Of a DNA stretch of 64,000 bases, positions 19,226-29,751 are shown piece by piece (the stretch's first letter is position 1; every line of letters begins with the position of its first letter). Below the pieces are notes generated by a model that ran no database searches, was not told where the DNA came from, and worked only from the letters and a program-made list of their open reading frames with translations. The stretch is taken from contig JAGHZR010000018.1 in assembly GCA_017745295.1 (NCBI GenBank), forward strand, positions 62,001-126,000. The letters run 5' to 3'. Both the position numbers and the translations under genes were made by a program. This DNA comes from Novosphingobium sp. (GTDB lineage: Bacteria > Pseudomonadota > Alphaproteobacteria > Sphingomonadales > Sphingomonadaceae).

Positions 19226-19586
19226 TCGAGGCTTTTCCGAGAGTCTTTCGCGTGAAGAACCCCCGAGACAACCCGGCGGCCTGTGGATATGTGGCGGCAT
19301 AAACCACGGGACAGTGCTGGTGACAACTCGCTTCCCGGTTTTGCTCCACATTGAACCGATTTCGTCGCGAGAGTCGTAAACATGATTCAAATCCGCCCCA
19401 CACCCTGTGGGTAACAGGGATAAAGAGTCTTTGACTCAGACTCTCCGGAGAGTCGCTTCGTGAATTTGAACCTGTTCGCCGTGGAATGAATCGTGCAAGA
19501 TTCAAAAGTCCCCGATATCCACAGGACCAACAGACTCCATCATCCTTCTAAGAATCTTTAATTTTTTTGATCGGACCTGAACCTCG
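19226..19586. other. oriC: Putative chromosomal replication origin region (oriC)
   Basis: Divergent PPSR/hemE intergenic region; three 8/9 DnaA-box matches (TGTGGATAT 19282-19290, TGTGGGTAA 19406-19414, ATATCCACA 19515-19523); about 10 GANTC sites in 19371-19556; AT-rich stretch CTAAGAATCTTTAATTTTTTTGATC next to hemE; flanking genes typical of alphaproteobacterial oriC. Confidence 0.72.
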
Positions 19587-20612
19587 ATGCCTGGCCTTCT
19601 TCTCGAAAACCTGCTCGGAACGAACACGAGCAAGCGTCCAGTCTGGTTGATGCGCCAGGCCGGAAGATACCTTCCCGAATATCGTGCCCTGCGCGCCGAA
19701 AAGGGCGGATTCCTGGCGCTCGTCTACGACACCGATGCAGCGGCGGAGATCACCTTGCAGCCGATCCGTCGTTTCGGATTCGACGGCGCGATCCTGTTCT
19801 CCGACATCCTGATCGTGCCTTATGCGATGGGTCAGAATCTCGAGTTTCTCGCCGGTGAAGGCCCAAAACTGACTCCGCGTCTGGTCGATTCCGCGCTGGA
19901 GAATCTCGGCGCGGTTCCCGAACGGCTGACTCCGATCTACGAAACCGTGCGCAAGGTTCGCGCCGGACTCGATTCCGACAAGACAATGCTGGGTTTTGCA
20001 GGGAGCCCCTGGACCGTCGCCACCTACATGTGTGCAGGCGAGGGCAGCCGGGATCAGCATGAGACAAGGGCGATGGCCTATCGCGACCCTTCGGCTTTCG
20101 CGGAAATCATCCAGGCTATCGTGGGGGTGACTGTCGAATATCTCAGTGGCCAGATTCAGGCCGGAGCAGAGGCTGTACAGTTGTTCGATTCATGGGCGGG
20201 GTCGCTCTCACCCGCACAGTTCGAGCAATGGGTCATCGCACCGAATGCCGCCATCGTCTCGGCAGTGAAGGCGCGCCATCCCGAGACTCCGATCATCGGC
20301 TTCCCCAAGGGATCCGGCGAGAAACTTCCCGCTTACGCCCGCGAAACCGGGGTGGACGCGGTCGGAATCGATGAAACGATCGATCCCGTCTGGGCCGCGC
20401 GCGAATTGCCCGAGGGACTCCCGGTGCAGGGGAATCTCGATCCGCTGCTGCTGCTGGCGGGTGGCGAGGAACTGGAGAGTCAGGCACTGCGCGTGCTCGA
20501 TGCCTTTGCGACCCGTCCGCATGTCTTCAATCTCGGCCACGGAATCGGTCAGTTCACGCCGATCGAGAACGTGGAGCGCCTGCTCGGAATCGTCCGCAAC
20601 TGGTCGCGCTGA
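19587..20612 (+). CDS. hemE: Uroporphyrinogen decarboxylase
   Basis: RPVWLMRQAGRYLPEYRALR..GFAGSPWTVATYM..FDSWAGSLSPAQFEQW..GNLDPLLL. Confidence 0.95.
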   Translation: MPGLLLENLLGTNTSKRPVWLMRQAGRYLPEYRALRAEKGGFLALVYDTDAAAEITLQPIRRFGFDGAILFSDILIVPYAMGQNLEFLAGEGPKLTPRLVDSALENLGAVPERLTPIYETVRKVRAGLDSDKTMLGFAGSPWTVATYMCAGEGSRDQHETRAMAYRDPSAFAEIIQAIVGVTVEYLSGQIQAGAEAVQLFDSWAGSLSPAQFEQWVIAPNAAIVSAVKARHPETPIIGFPKGSGEKLPAYARETGVDAVGIDETIDPVWAARELPEGLPVQGNLDPLLLLAGGEELESQALRVLDAFATRPHVFNLGHGIGQFTPIENVERLLGIVRNWSR

Positions 20613-20792
20613 TCCTTCCCGACACGGGGAGGGGGACCATCGGCAAGGCGGTGGCGGCGGGCAGGCAGTTCATGCAAGCTCACCGGCCAAACACCGCCAC
20701 CTTGCTGATTCAGCGCCGGAATCGGCTTGCCCCGCGCCTGCCAAGGGTGCAGGAGGGCCGCCGCTGAACCATTAGCCTAACCGTCGAGACTC

Positions 20793-21245
20793 GTGGGACC
20801 CATGCAGGAAGCGCTTTCCATGCTCTATCTCTGGCTCAAGGCCGGACATGTCATCTTCGTGATCTTCTGGATGGCCGGGCTGTTCATGCTCCCGCGCTAT
20901 TTCGTCTATCATCAGGAAGCGGAAGCCGGCTCGGCAGAGGAAGCGCGCTGGATCGACCGCGAGGCGAAGCTGCGCAAGATCATCCTGACGCCCTCACTGA
21001 TCCTTACCTGGGTCCTCGGCATCGCCACCGCGACCGCGATGGGTGCGTGGAGCGAAGGCTGGCTCCATACCAAGCTGCTCTTCGTGCTGGCGCTCTCCGG
21101 TTACCACGGCTGGCTGGTTGGCTACGGCAAGAAGCTGGCGCGCGGCGAACGCCCGCTGACCGGCAAGAAACTGCGCCTGCTGAACGAGATTCCGGGCCTT
21201 GCCGCCGTGGTGATCGTGATCCTGGTGGTCGTGAAGCCGTTCTGA
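20793..21245 (+). CDS. hemJ: HemJ/CopD-family protoporphyrinogen oxidase-like membrane protein
   Basis: LYLWLKAGHVIFVIFWMAGLFMLPRYFVYHQEAE..ILTPSLILTWVLG, HemJ pattern; adjacent to hemE; start may be 20820. Confidence 0.85.
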   Translation: MGPMQEALSMLYLWLKAGHVIFVIFWMAGLFMLPRYFVYHQEAEAGSAEEARWIDREAKLRKIILTPSLILTWVLGIATATAMGAWSEGWLHTKLLFVLALSGYHGWLVGYGKKLARGERPLTGKKLRLLNEIPGLAAVVIVILVVVKPF

Positions 21246-21254
21246 ATCCTGCCC

Positions 21255-21290
21255 GATTCATCGCTTCGGTCCGATCCGGAGCGATGAATC
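21255..21290. terminator. Inverted repeat downstream of hemJ, possible terminator
   Basis: GATTCATCGCT (21255-21265) / AGCGATGAATC (21280-21290), perfect 11-bp arms; no strong T tract. Confidence 0.45.
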
Positions 21291-21475
21291 CCGTTTCCGT
21301 TCAACCCGCAAGTCTGCCGCCTCGCGGATTGACTCGTTGACCGAAACCCGCGGAACGCTTATCTGAGCCTTGTTCCGGCACAGGGCGGCGAGCCCATTCT
21401 CCTGCCCGGATCCGCTTTCCCCAAGCCCTTAGATCCCGCCGGTCGACACTCAATTTCCATCCGGAATCCAGACAG

Positions 21476-22732
<1,257 letters not shown>

Positions 22733-22747
22733 GCGGAGATCGGGGGC

Positions 22748-23461
22748 TTGAGCATTCTTCAGACCCTGGTGGCGACCTCCTCCATAGGTGGCCCCGCCGA
22801 GATCTGGCAGCACATCGTCACCGATTTTTCGAACCTTGGGACGCCGGCAGCAATGTCGGCGTTCTTGCAGGTGCTGATGATCGACGTGGTGCTGGCAGGC
22901 GACAACGCCATCGTCGTCGGTGCTCTCGCCGCCGGACTCCCGGCAGACCAGCGCAAGAAGGTCATCGCCATCGGCGTGATCGCGGCGCTGGTGCTGCGCA
23001 TCGGCTTCGCGCTGATGGTGACCTGGCTGCTGGGAATCGTCGGCCTGATCTTCGCCGGCGGACTCCTGCTGCTGTGGGTCGCCTGGAAGATGTACCGCGA
23101 GATTCGCAGCGGCGAACACTCCCCCGGCTCGCCCGAGATCGAAGGCGACGAACATTCCGGCGTGAAACCCGCCAAGAGCTTCGCCGGCGCGGCGATCTCG
23201 GTGGCGGTGGCGGATATCTCGATGTCGATCGACAACGTGCTCGGCGTGGCCGGCGCAGCGCGGGAGCATCCGGGAATCCTGATCGTCGGGCTGGTCTTTG
23301 CCGTAGCCCTCATGGGCGTGGCGGCGAACTTCATCGCCCGGTACATCGAGCGCTATCGCTGGATAGCCTGGGTCGGCCTCGCAGTGATCCTCTACGTGGC
23401 GGCGAAGATGATCTACGAGGGGTGGATCGATCCGCAACTGGGGATCGTCACCTTGATCTGA
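22748..23461 (+). CDS. TerC family (YjbE-type) integral membrane protein
   Basis: VLMIDVVLAGDNAIVVGALAAGLP..SVAVADISMSIDNVLGVAGAA, duplicated D-GDNA/D-SIDN motifs. Confidence 0.88.
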   Translation: MSILQTLVATSSIGGPAEIWQHIVTDFSNLGTPAAMSAFLQVLMIDVVLAGDNAIVVGALAAGLPADQRKKVIAIGVIAALVLRIGFALMVTWLLGIVGLIFAGGLLLLWVAWKMYREIRSGEHSPGSPEIEGDEHSGVKPAKSFAGAAISVAVADISMSIDNVLGVAGAAREHPGILIVGLVFAVALMGVAANFIARYIERYRWIAWVGLAVILYVAAKMIYEGWIDPQLGIVTLI

Positions 23462-23469
23462 TGGAAGAG

Positions 23470-23494
23470 GGCTCGGGTTTCCGGGCCTTTTTCT
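23470..23494 (+). terminator. Terminator after the terC-family gene
   Basis: GGCTCGG-GTTT-CCGGGCC followed by TTTTTCTTTT. Confidence 0.65.
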
Positions 23495-23511
23495 TTTCAG
23501 AAAGGGGAAGT

Positions 23512-23681
23512 CCTGGGGGATGATCCCCCAGACCCTCGGAATGTCGATGCTGTGGGCCGCCTATCGGTAGTGCGCTCCCTGCGGCGCAGCCATTAAGTCT
23601 CCCGACGCAGCCATGGGCGCAAAGCGGTTAGGCAGCGCGCGACGCCGACAGTATCGGGGTGCAGGGGTATTAACCCCTGCT
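23512..23681. repeat. Intergenic repeat family A, copy 1 (about 170 bp, hairpin at each end)
   Basis: CTGGGGGA-TGA-TCCCCCAG at 23513-23531 and GCAGGGGT-ATTA-ACCCCTGC at 23661-23680; core GTAGTGCGCTCC.TGC.GCGCAGCCATTA.GTCTCCCGACGC.GCCATG.GCGCA shared with 34329-34499. Confidence 0.8.
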
Positions 23682-23697
23682 CTTCCCCTTCAATTCC

Positions 23698-24666
23698 TCA
23701 AGGAATCAAAACCGTAGACCCGGTGGTAGCCCGGCTCTCCAGCGCCCGATGCGCCTCGGCAGCCTGCTCCAGCTTGAAGGTCTGCCCGATGCGCGGCTTG
23801 AGAATCCCCGAGGCGATCCGGTCGAACAGCTTCTTCGCATTGATCGCAAGCTGGTCCAGCGTGGCGACGTAGTCCGCGAGAGTCGGGCGGGTGAGGTAGA
23901 GCGACCCGGCCTTCATCAGATCGAGCGGCGGCAGCGGAGGCACAGGGCCGGAGGCATTGCCGTAAGTCACCATGAATCCGCGCCTGCGCAGCGAGGCAAG
24001 CGAGGCCGACCATGAGGCCGCGCCGACTCCGTCGTAGACGACGTGGCACATCTCGCCGCCGGTGATCTCTCGCACGGCTTCGGGAAGGTCGCCGAAGTCG
24101 CAGTGGAGCGAATGCTCGCCGGGCACCTGCGCAGCCTTCTCCGCGCTGCCGGAGTGGGCGATGACGGTCACCCCCTTATCGAGCAGCCAGGGCACCAGCA
24201 GCGAGCCTACGCCGCCCGCAGCCGAGTGCACGAGCGCGACGTGGCCCTTCGCAGCGGGGAAGGTGTCTTCGGCGAGATAGCAGGCGGTCAGGCCCTTGAG
24301 CATGACGGCAGCGGCGATTTCCGGCGCGATCGCTTCGGGAATCCGCATGGCTTTGGCAGCGGCAATCAGGCGGTGGCTGGCATAGGCGCCTCCGGCATGG
24401 GTGGTGCCCACGCGCTCGCCGATGGCAAATTCGTTCACGCCGTCGCCCAGAGCGACGATCCGGCCCACGCTTTCGGAGCCGAGGCTGATCGGCAGGGGAT
24501 CGGCGTAGAGGCCCTTGCGGTAGTAGGTATCGATGAAGTTGAGTCCGACCGCTTCGGTTTCGATCAGCACTTCGCCGGGACCGGGGGAGGGGACTGCGAA
24601 GTCCTCGCGCTCGATCACTTCGGGGCCGCCGTGGGTCCGGGCGATCATGCGGTATCCGGTGGTCAT
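23698..24666 (-). CDS. Quinone oxidoreductase (zinc-type MDR superfamily)
   Basis: MIARTHGGPEVIEREDFAVPSPGPGEVLIETEAVGLNFIDTYYRKGLY..VHSAAGGVGSLLVPWLLDKG. Confidence 0.88.
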   Translation of the reverse strand: MTTGYRMIARTHGGPEVIEREDFAVPSPGPGEVLIETEAVGLNFIDTYYRKGLYADPLPISLGSESVGRIVALGDGVNEFAIGERVGTTHAGGAYASHRLIAAAKAMRIPEAIAPEIAAAVMLKGLTACYLAEDTFPAAKGHVALVHSAAGGVGSLLVPWLLDKGVTVIAHSGSAEKAAQVPGEHSLHCDFGDLPEAVREITGGEMCHVVYDGVGAASWSASLASLRRRGFMVTYGNASGPVPPLPPLDLMKAGSLYLTRPTLADYVATLDQLAINAKKLFDRIASGILKPRIGQTFKLEQAAEAHRALESRATTGSTVLIP

Positions 24667-24745
24667 TGTCTGAACGTCCTTGAATCTGCGGTCATGCAAA
24701 TAGGTCCGGCCCGCACCAGAAAGGCGCGGGCCGGGCTGTTCCGGA

Positions 24746-25441
24746 TCAGCCGATATGTTCGGCGAAGAAATCGGCGGTGCGCTGGTCGGCCAGTTCGGCA
24801 CCGGCTTCGTCGCGGCGGGCGCCGATCTCGGCGGCGAAGCCGTGGTCGAGGCCTGCGTAGTCCCAGAGGGTGACGCGCGGGTGGTCGTCGAGGCCGTCGT
24901 GAATCGCCTTTTGCGCGGCGGCGTCGACGAAGTGGTCGGCGGTTGGAATGTGCAGCATCAGCGGGCGGGCGATCGCATGCTTTTCGTTCAGCATCTGGTC
25001 GATCATCACGCCGTAGTAGCCGACCGAGGCGTCGATATCCGTGCGCGCGGCGACCATGTAGGCGATCTTGCCGCCCATGCAGAAGCCGACGAGGCCGACC
25101 TTGGCCACACCCTGTTCGCGGCGGATCCAGTGAATCACGGCTTCGAGATCGCGCATGCCGAGGTCGAAGTCATGGGCCATCATGTGAGCGAGCGCCTGCT
25201 GCATTTCCGCTTCGACATAGGGGCTGAGTTCGATGCCGGGCTTCTGGCGCCAGAACGAGTCGGGCGCTACGGCGAGGTAGCCCTTGGCGGCCCAGCTGTC
25301 CGCCTTGCGGCGAATGCCGGGATCGACGCCGAAGATTTCCTGCTGGACGATGATCGCGCCGCGCGGGGTGCCTTCGGGGCGGGCGACATAGGCGGGGATC
25401 AGGCCGTCGCCGTCGAGCGTCGGGATTTCGGTATTGGTCAT
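24746..25441 (-). CDS. Dienelactone hydrolase family protein
   Basis: GAIIVQQEIFGVDPGIRRKADSWAAKGYLAVAPD..VGLVGFCMGGKIAYMVAART. Confidence 0.9.
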   Translation of the reverse strand: MTNTEIPTLDGDGLIPAYVARPEGTPRGAIIVQQEIFGVDPGIRRKADSWAAKGYLAVAPDSFWRQKPGIELSPYVEAEMQQALAHMMAHDFDLGMRDLEAVIHWIRREQGVAKVGLVGFCMGGKIAYMVAARTDIDASVGYYGVMIDQMLNEKHAIARPLMLHIPTADHFVDAAAQKAIHDGLDDHPRVTLWDYAGLDHGFAAEIGARRDEAGAELADQRTADFFAEHIG

Positions 25442-25587
25442 GGAAGTCTCCTGCGGATCGACCTGGAGCCTTCCGGCCCAATCAGGCGTTTAAGGGTCAG
25501 GCGTTGATCAAGGGTAGGCACGGGCGATGGACTTTGCCACCGCCATGTGCCACCCAAGCATCAGAAATTTCAAACCGGGAGGCCGCC

Positions 25588-25851
25588 ATGAAGGTCAATG
25601 TCGAGGTCGAATGCTCGCCTGAAGAAGCACGACGGTTCCTCGGTCTGCCCGATGTCACCAAGGCCAACGATGTCTATGTCGATGCGCTGGCCAAGGCGAT
25701 GCAGGGCGTGGGCAATTTCGACCAGCTTCAGGAACTGAGCAAGCAGGTCGCGCCGATGGGCCAGTTCGGACTCAAGCTGTTCCAGCAGTTCCTCGAAAGC
25801 GGCGCCGCGATGGCGATGAGCGGAGCCATGCCTCCCAAGAAGGACTCGTGA
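25588..25851 (+). CDS. Small conserved protein, DUF6489-like
   Basis: MKVNVEVECSPEEARRFLGLPDVTKANDVYVDALAKAMQ; start ATG 25588 after a GGGAGG-like RBS. Confidence 0.72.
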   Translation: MKVNVEVECSPEEARRFLGLPDVTKANDVYVDALAKAMQGVGNFDQLQELSKQVAPMGQFGLKLFQQFLESGAAMAMSGAMPPKKDS

Positions 25852-25903
25852 CAGCGCTGCTATAGGGGTTCACGCGAGGACGGCTCTGGAGTAGCGGCCG
25901 GTC

Positions 25904-27181
25904 ATGCCTGACACGATCTTCGCGCTCTCCAGTGGTTCTCCTCCTGCGGCCATCGGTGTCGTCCGCGTCAGCGGGCCTGCTGCCGGTATCGCGCTCACGG
26001 CGCTTTCGGGAACGCTGCCGCAGCCGCGCCGGGCGAGTTATCGCGCCTTGCGGGACGCAGACGGCGCAGTACTCGATCAGGCGCTGGTGCTGTGGTTTCC
26101 GGGACCCAATACGGCCACCGGCGAAGATCTCGCCGAATTGCATCTGCACGGGGGCAGGGCGGTCGTTGCGGCGGTCGAGACCGCGCTGCTCGGGATTGCG
26201 GGTTTGCGCCGGGCGGAACCGGGCGAGTTCACCCGCCGCTCCTTCGCCAATGGCCGGATCGACCTTGCCGAGGCGGAAGGCCTTGCCGACTTGCTCTCCG
26301 CCGAAACCGAACTCCAGCGCCGCAGCGCGCTCGCCATGGCAGGCGGGGCCTTTTCGCGTCAGGTCGAGCAATGGCGCGACCGGGTTCTTGTCGCCTCGGC
26401 AGCGGTGGAGGCGGTGCTCGATTTCGGGGACGAGGATGACGTGTCCGACCTGCCGCCGGACTTCCTCTCGCGGCTGACCGACCTTCGCGGCGAACTCCAG
26501 ACGTGGCTGTCGCGCCCGCGCGCCGAGGCACTGCGCGAGGGCTTCCGCGTGGTCCTCGCCGGGCCGCCGAATGCGGGCAAGAGCACTTTGTTCAACGCAC
26601 TGGTCGAGGACGAGGCGGCGATCACCTCTCCGCTCGCCGGGACCACGCGCGACGTTCTCACACGCGCGGTGTCGATTGGCGGCGTGCCATTCCTGTTTGG
26701 TGACACGGCAGGCCTGCGTGACGAGACGGGCGACGAGATCGAGGCCATCGGGATCTCGCGCGCTCTGGCCGAACTTGGCAAGGCCGATCTCGTGCTCTGG
26801 CTCGGGCCGGAAGGCGAAGGGCCGGACGGCGCCTGGGAAGTAGCACCGCAGGCGGACGTGTTTCACGTGGAACACAAGGCCTCGCCCCGGCACCGGATTT
26901 CCGCCGTCACCGGAACGGGCCTCGATGCCTTGCGGAAGGATCTGATCGAGACCGCTGCGGCCTCCATGCCCAAGCCGGGCGAGGCGGCGCTCAACCGCAG
27001 GCAATATGCTTTGGTGGTGGAGGCCGAACGCGCACTCGGCAGCGCCGCGGCGGAACGGGACCCTCTGCTGGTTGCCGAAGCCCTGCGTCTGGTGCGCGTC
27101 GCTTTCGATGGGCTGATCGGGCGGGCGACGACGGAGGACATGCTCGATTCCTTGTTCGGCCGGTTCTGCATCGGCAAATAA
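25904..27181 (+). CDS. mnmE: tRNA uridine-5-carboxymethylaminomethyl(34) synthesis GTPase MnmE
   Basis: DTIFALSSGSPPAAIGVVRVSGPAA..VLAGPPNAGKSTLFNALVEDEAAITSPLAGTTRDV..LLDSLFGRFCIGK. Confidence 0.96.
   Translation: MPDTIFALSSGSPPAAIGVVRVSGPAAGIALTALSGTLPQPRRASYRALRDADGAVLDQALVLWFPGPNTATGEDLAELHLHGGRAVVAAVETALLGIAGLRRAEPGEFTRRSFANGRIDLAEAEGLADLLSAETELQRRSALAMAGGAFSRQVEQWRDRVLVASAAVEAVLDFGDEDDVSDLPPDFLSRLTDLRGELQTWLSRPRAEALREGFRVVLAGPPNAGKSTLFNALVEDEAAITSPLAGTTRDVLTRAVSIGGVPFLFGDTAGLRDETGDEIEAIGISRALAELGKADLVLWLGPEGEGPDGAWEVAPQADVFHVEHKASPRHRISAVTGTGLDALRKDLIETAAASMPKPGEAALNRRQYALVVEAERALGSAAAERDPLLVAEALRLVRVAFDGLIGRATTEDMLDSLFGRFCIGK
26859..26874. promoter_or_regulatory. parS: parS-like ParB site 1 (inside mnmE)
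   Basis: TGTTTCACGTGGAACA; 15/16 to TGTTTCACGTGAAACA. Confidence 0.85.
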
Positions 27182-27185
27182 GCAC

Positions 27186-27201
27186 TGTTCCACGTGAAAC
27201 A
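27186..27201. promoter_or_regulatory. parS: parS-like ParB site 2 (mnmE-mnmG intergenic)
   Basis: TGTTCCACGTGAAACA; 15/16 to consensus. Confidence 0.88.
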
Positions 27202-27250
27202 TTTCGGACGACTTTGACGCAAGTCGCCGCTTCGGGTAAGCGCGTCGTCC

Positions 27251-29113
27251 ATGCATTCCTTTGATGTGATCGTGATCGGCGGCGGCCATGCCGGCTGCGA
27301 GGCGGCGGCGGTTGCCGCCCGCATGGGCGCGCGCGTCGGGCTGGTCAGCTTCGATCTCGCCGCTGTCGGCGCGATGAGCTGCAATCCGGCCATCGGCGGC
27401 CTCGGCAAGGGCCACCTCGTGCGCGAGGTCGATGCCTTCGACGGACTCATTGCCCGCGCGGCGGACGCGGCGGCGATTCACTATCGCATGCTCAATCGCT
27501 CGAAGGGCAGCGCCGTGCAGGGGCCACGCGTCCAGGCCGACCGCAAGCTTTTCAAGGCGGCGATTCATCGTCTGCTCCAGCAGCAGGGCGACCTGACTCT
27601 GGTCGGCGGCGAAGCGGCGGCTCTGGTGATCGAGCAGGGCAGAGTGGTCGGCATCGATCTGGCCGACGGCACCCGCCTCGATGCCCGCGCCGTCGTCCTG
27701 TGTACCGGCACGTTCCTGGGCGGAACTCTGTTCCGGGGCGAGGAACGCCTGACCGGAGGCCGCATTGGCGAGGCTTCGGCGCAGCGGCTTGCGAGTCAGA
27801 TGCGCGAGGCGGCTCTGCCGATGGCGCGACTCAAGACCGGTACGCCGCCGCGTCTCGACGGTCGTACCATCGATTGGGCACGGCTAGACGAGCAGCCCTC
27901 CGATGGCGAGGACTGGACGATGTCGGCGATGGCGGAGGGCCGTGATGGCCGCCGCCGCGCGGTGCCCCAGGTGTTCTGCGCGATCACCCGCACCAATCCG
28001 CGCACCCATGACGTCATTCGCGAAAACCTCCATCGCTCGCCGCTGTTTACGGGCGCGATCGGGGCTTCCGGTCCGCGCTACTGTCCGTCGATCGAGGACA
28101 AGATTCACCGCTTCGCCGATCGCGACGGGCACCAGATCTTCCTGGAGCCGGAAGGCCTCGACAACCCGCTGGTCTATCCGAACGGGGTGAGCACCTCGCT
28201 GCCTGCCGATGTGCAGCTGGCGATGCTGCGCACGATGGAAGGGCTGGAGCGGGTGGAGATGGTCGTGCCCGGCTATGCCGTCGAGTACGATCATATCGAC
28301 CCCCGCGCGCTGCGCACGAGTCTTGAACTGCGCGACATGCCCGGCCTCTATTGTGCGGGCCAGATCAACGGCACGACCGGCTACGAGGAAGCCGCCGCGC
28401 AGGGACTCGTCGCGGGCATGCATGCGGCGGCAGAGGTCCTTGGCCGCGCGGCACCGGCGCTCGACCGGGCCAACAGCTACATGGCGGTGATGATCGACGA
28501 TCTCACCCTGCACGGCGTGAGCGAGCCTTATCGCATGCTGACTGCCCGCGCGGAGTACCGCCTGCGCCTGCGCGCCAACAATGCCTCGACCCGGCTCACC
28601 CCGCTCGCCATCAAGATTGGTGCGGCGGGAGCGGAGCGTCGTGCCTGGTTCGAACGGCGGCTTGCCGAGCGGGCCGAAATCGATTCCGCCTTCGACACCT
28701 CGCTTTCGGGGCATGAACTGGCGCAGGCCGGTCTGCCGGTTCGCGCCGATGTCGGGCGCCTGCCCATCCGCGAGTGGCTGCGCTTCGGCGGCGTCGACAT
28801 CGCCGGGTTGTCGCCCTGGATCGATGCTGCCTTGCTGGGCGATGCCGCGCTGGTCGAGGAGATGGTCGAGGATGCGGCCTATGCACCCTATCTGGAGCGG
28901 CAGGAGCGCGAACTGCGCGACTTGCGCGCCAGCGAGGCACTGCCGCTGCCGGATGATTTTCCTTATGCCGAAATTCCCGGCCTCTCACGCGAGATGGTCG
29001 AGCGGCTGAGCAAGGCCCGCCCGGCGAACCTCGCGGCGGCGGGACGGATTCCCGGAATTACCCCGGCAGCGCTGGCGGCGCTGCTGGTCCATGCCCGCAG
29101 GGAGGCGGCGTGA
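27251..29113 (+). CDS. mnmG: tRNA uridine-5-carboxymethylaminomethyl(34) synthesis enzyme MnmG
   Basis: [65 protein letters not shown]. Confidence 0.97.
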   Translation: MHSFDVIVIGGGHAGCEAAAVAARMGARVGLVSFDLAAVGAMSCNPAIGGLGKGHLVREVDAFDGLIARAADAAAIHYRMLNRSKGSAVQGPRVQADRKLFKAAIHRLLQQQGDLTLVGGEAAALVIEQGRVVGIDLADGTRLDARAVVLCTGTFLGGTLFRGEERLTGGRIGEASAQRLASQMREAALPMARLKTGTPPRLDGRTIDWARLDEQPSDGEDWTMSAMAEGRDGRRRAVPQVFCAITRTNPRTHDVIRENLHRSPLFTGAIGASGPRYCPSIEDKIHRFADRDGHQIFLEPEGLDNPLVYPNGVSTSLPADVQLAMLRTMEGLERVEMVVPGYAVEYDHIDPRALRTSLELRDMPGLYCAGQINGTTGYEEAAAQGLVAGMHAAAEVLGRAAPALDRANSYMAVMIDDLTLHGVSEPYRMLTARAEYRLRLRANNASTRLTPLAIKIGAAGAERRAWFERRLAERAEIDSAFDTSLSGHELAQAGLPVRADVGRLPIREWLRFGGVDIAGLSPWIDAALLGDAALVEEMVEDAAYAPYLERQERELRDLRASEALPLPDDFPYAEIPGLSREMVERLSKARPANLAAAGRIPGITPAALAALLVHARREAA

Positions 29114-29751
29114 TCACCACCGAAGACCAAGCACGCGAATGGCTGCGTGCACTGCCCGAATGCGATGATGCCGCCTGGGTTCGGCTTGAGACGCTGATCG
29201 CCATGCTGGTCGAGGAGAACCGGCAGCAGAATCTGGTCTCGGCGGCCAGCCTCGATCAGGTCTGGCTGCGGCACATCGTCGATAGTGCCCAGCTTCTGCC
29301 CTATGTTCCACGTGAAACATCGACACCCTGGCTCGACCTCGGGACAGGGGCGGGCTTCCCCGGTCTCGTCATCGCGGCGCTTCGGCCCGAGTGCGAAGTG
29401 GTCATGGTGGAGTCGCGGACCCGGCGGATCGAGTGGCTCGACCGCGCCCGTATTGCCATGGGTCTCGACAATGCCCGCGTTGCCGGTCAGCGTCTCGAAC
29501 TGGTCGAGAGCTTCCCGGTCAGCGTGATTTCGGCGCGCGCTTTTGCGCCGCTTGAAAAACTTCTGACAATTTCTTCGCGTTTTTCCACAAGCGACACGGT
29601 CTGGCTGTTGCCCAAAGGGCGTTCGGCAAAGCAAGAACTGGAAGACCTTCGCAAGTGGCGGCACATGTTCCACGTGGAACAGTCCCTGACGGACCCGCAG
29701 GCAGGCATCATTGTCGGCAAGCTGGCCGACAGGAAGGGTATGACCAAGTGA
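29110..29751 (+). CDS. rsmG: 16S rRNA (guanine(527)-N(7))-methyltransferase RsmG
   Basis: [57 protein letters not shown]. Confidence 0.95.
   Translation: MITTEDQAREWLRALPECDDAAWVRLETLIAMLVEENRQQNLVSAASLDQVWLRHIVDSAQLLPYVPRETSTPWLDLGTGAGFPGLVIAALRPECEVVMVESRTRRIEWLDRARIAMGLDNARVAGQRLELVESFPVSVISARAFAPLEKLLTISSRFSTSDTVWLLPKGRSAKQELEDLRKWRHMFHVEQSLTDPQAGIIVGKLADRKGMTK
29304..29319. promoter_or_regulatory. parS: parS-like ParB site 3 (inside rsmG)
   Basis: TGTTCCACGTGAAACA. Confidence 0.87.
29666..29681. promoter_or_regulatory. parS: parS-like ParB site 4 (inside rsmG)
   Basis: TGTTCCACGTGGAACA, perfect 16-bp palindrome. Confidence 0.85.

Noticed and set aside
19381-19420. GATTCAAATCC as a possible tRNA T-loop
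   Set aside because: No acceptor, D or anticodon stem can be built around it; it is a GANTC-containing stretch of the putative origin.
20613-20792. Possible small gene or RNA between hemE and hemJ
   Set aside because: No convincing start/RBS or family; imperfect GGCGGTGGCGG/CCGCCACC repeats are explained by composition.
25772-27568. 598-aa minus-strand ORF opposite mnmE
   Set aside because: Antisense shadow ORF spanning several genes; no domain signal.
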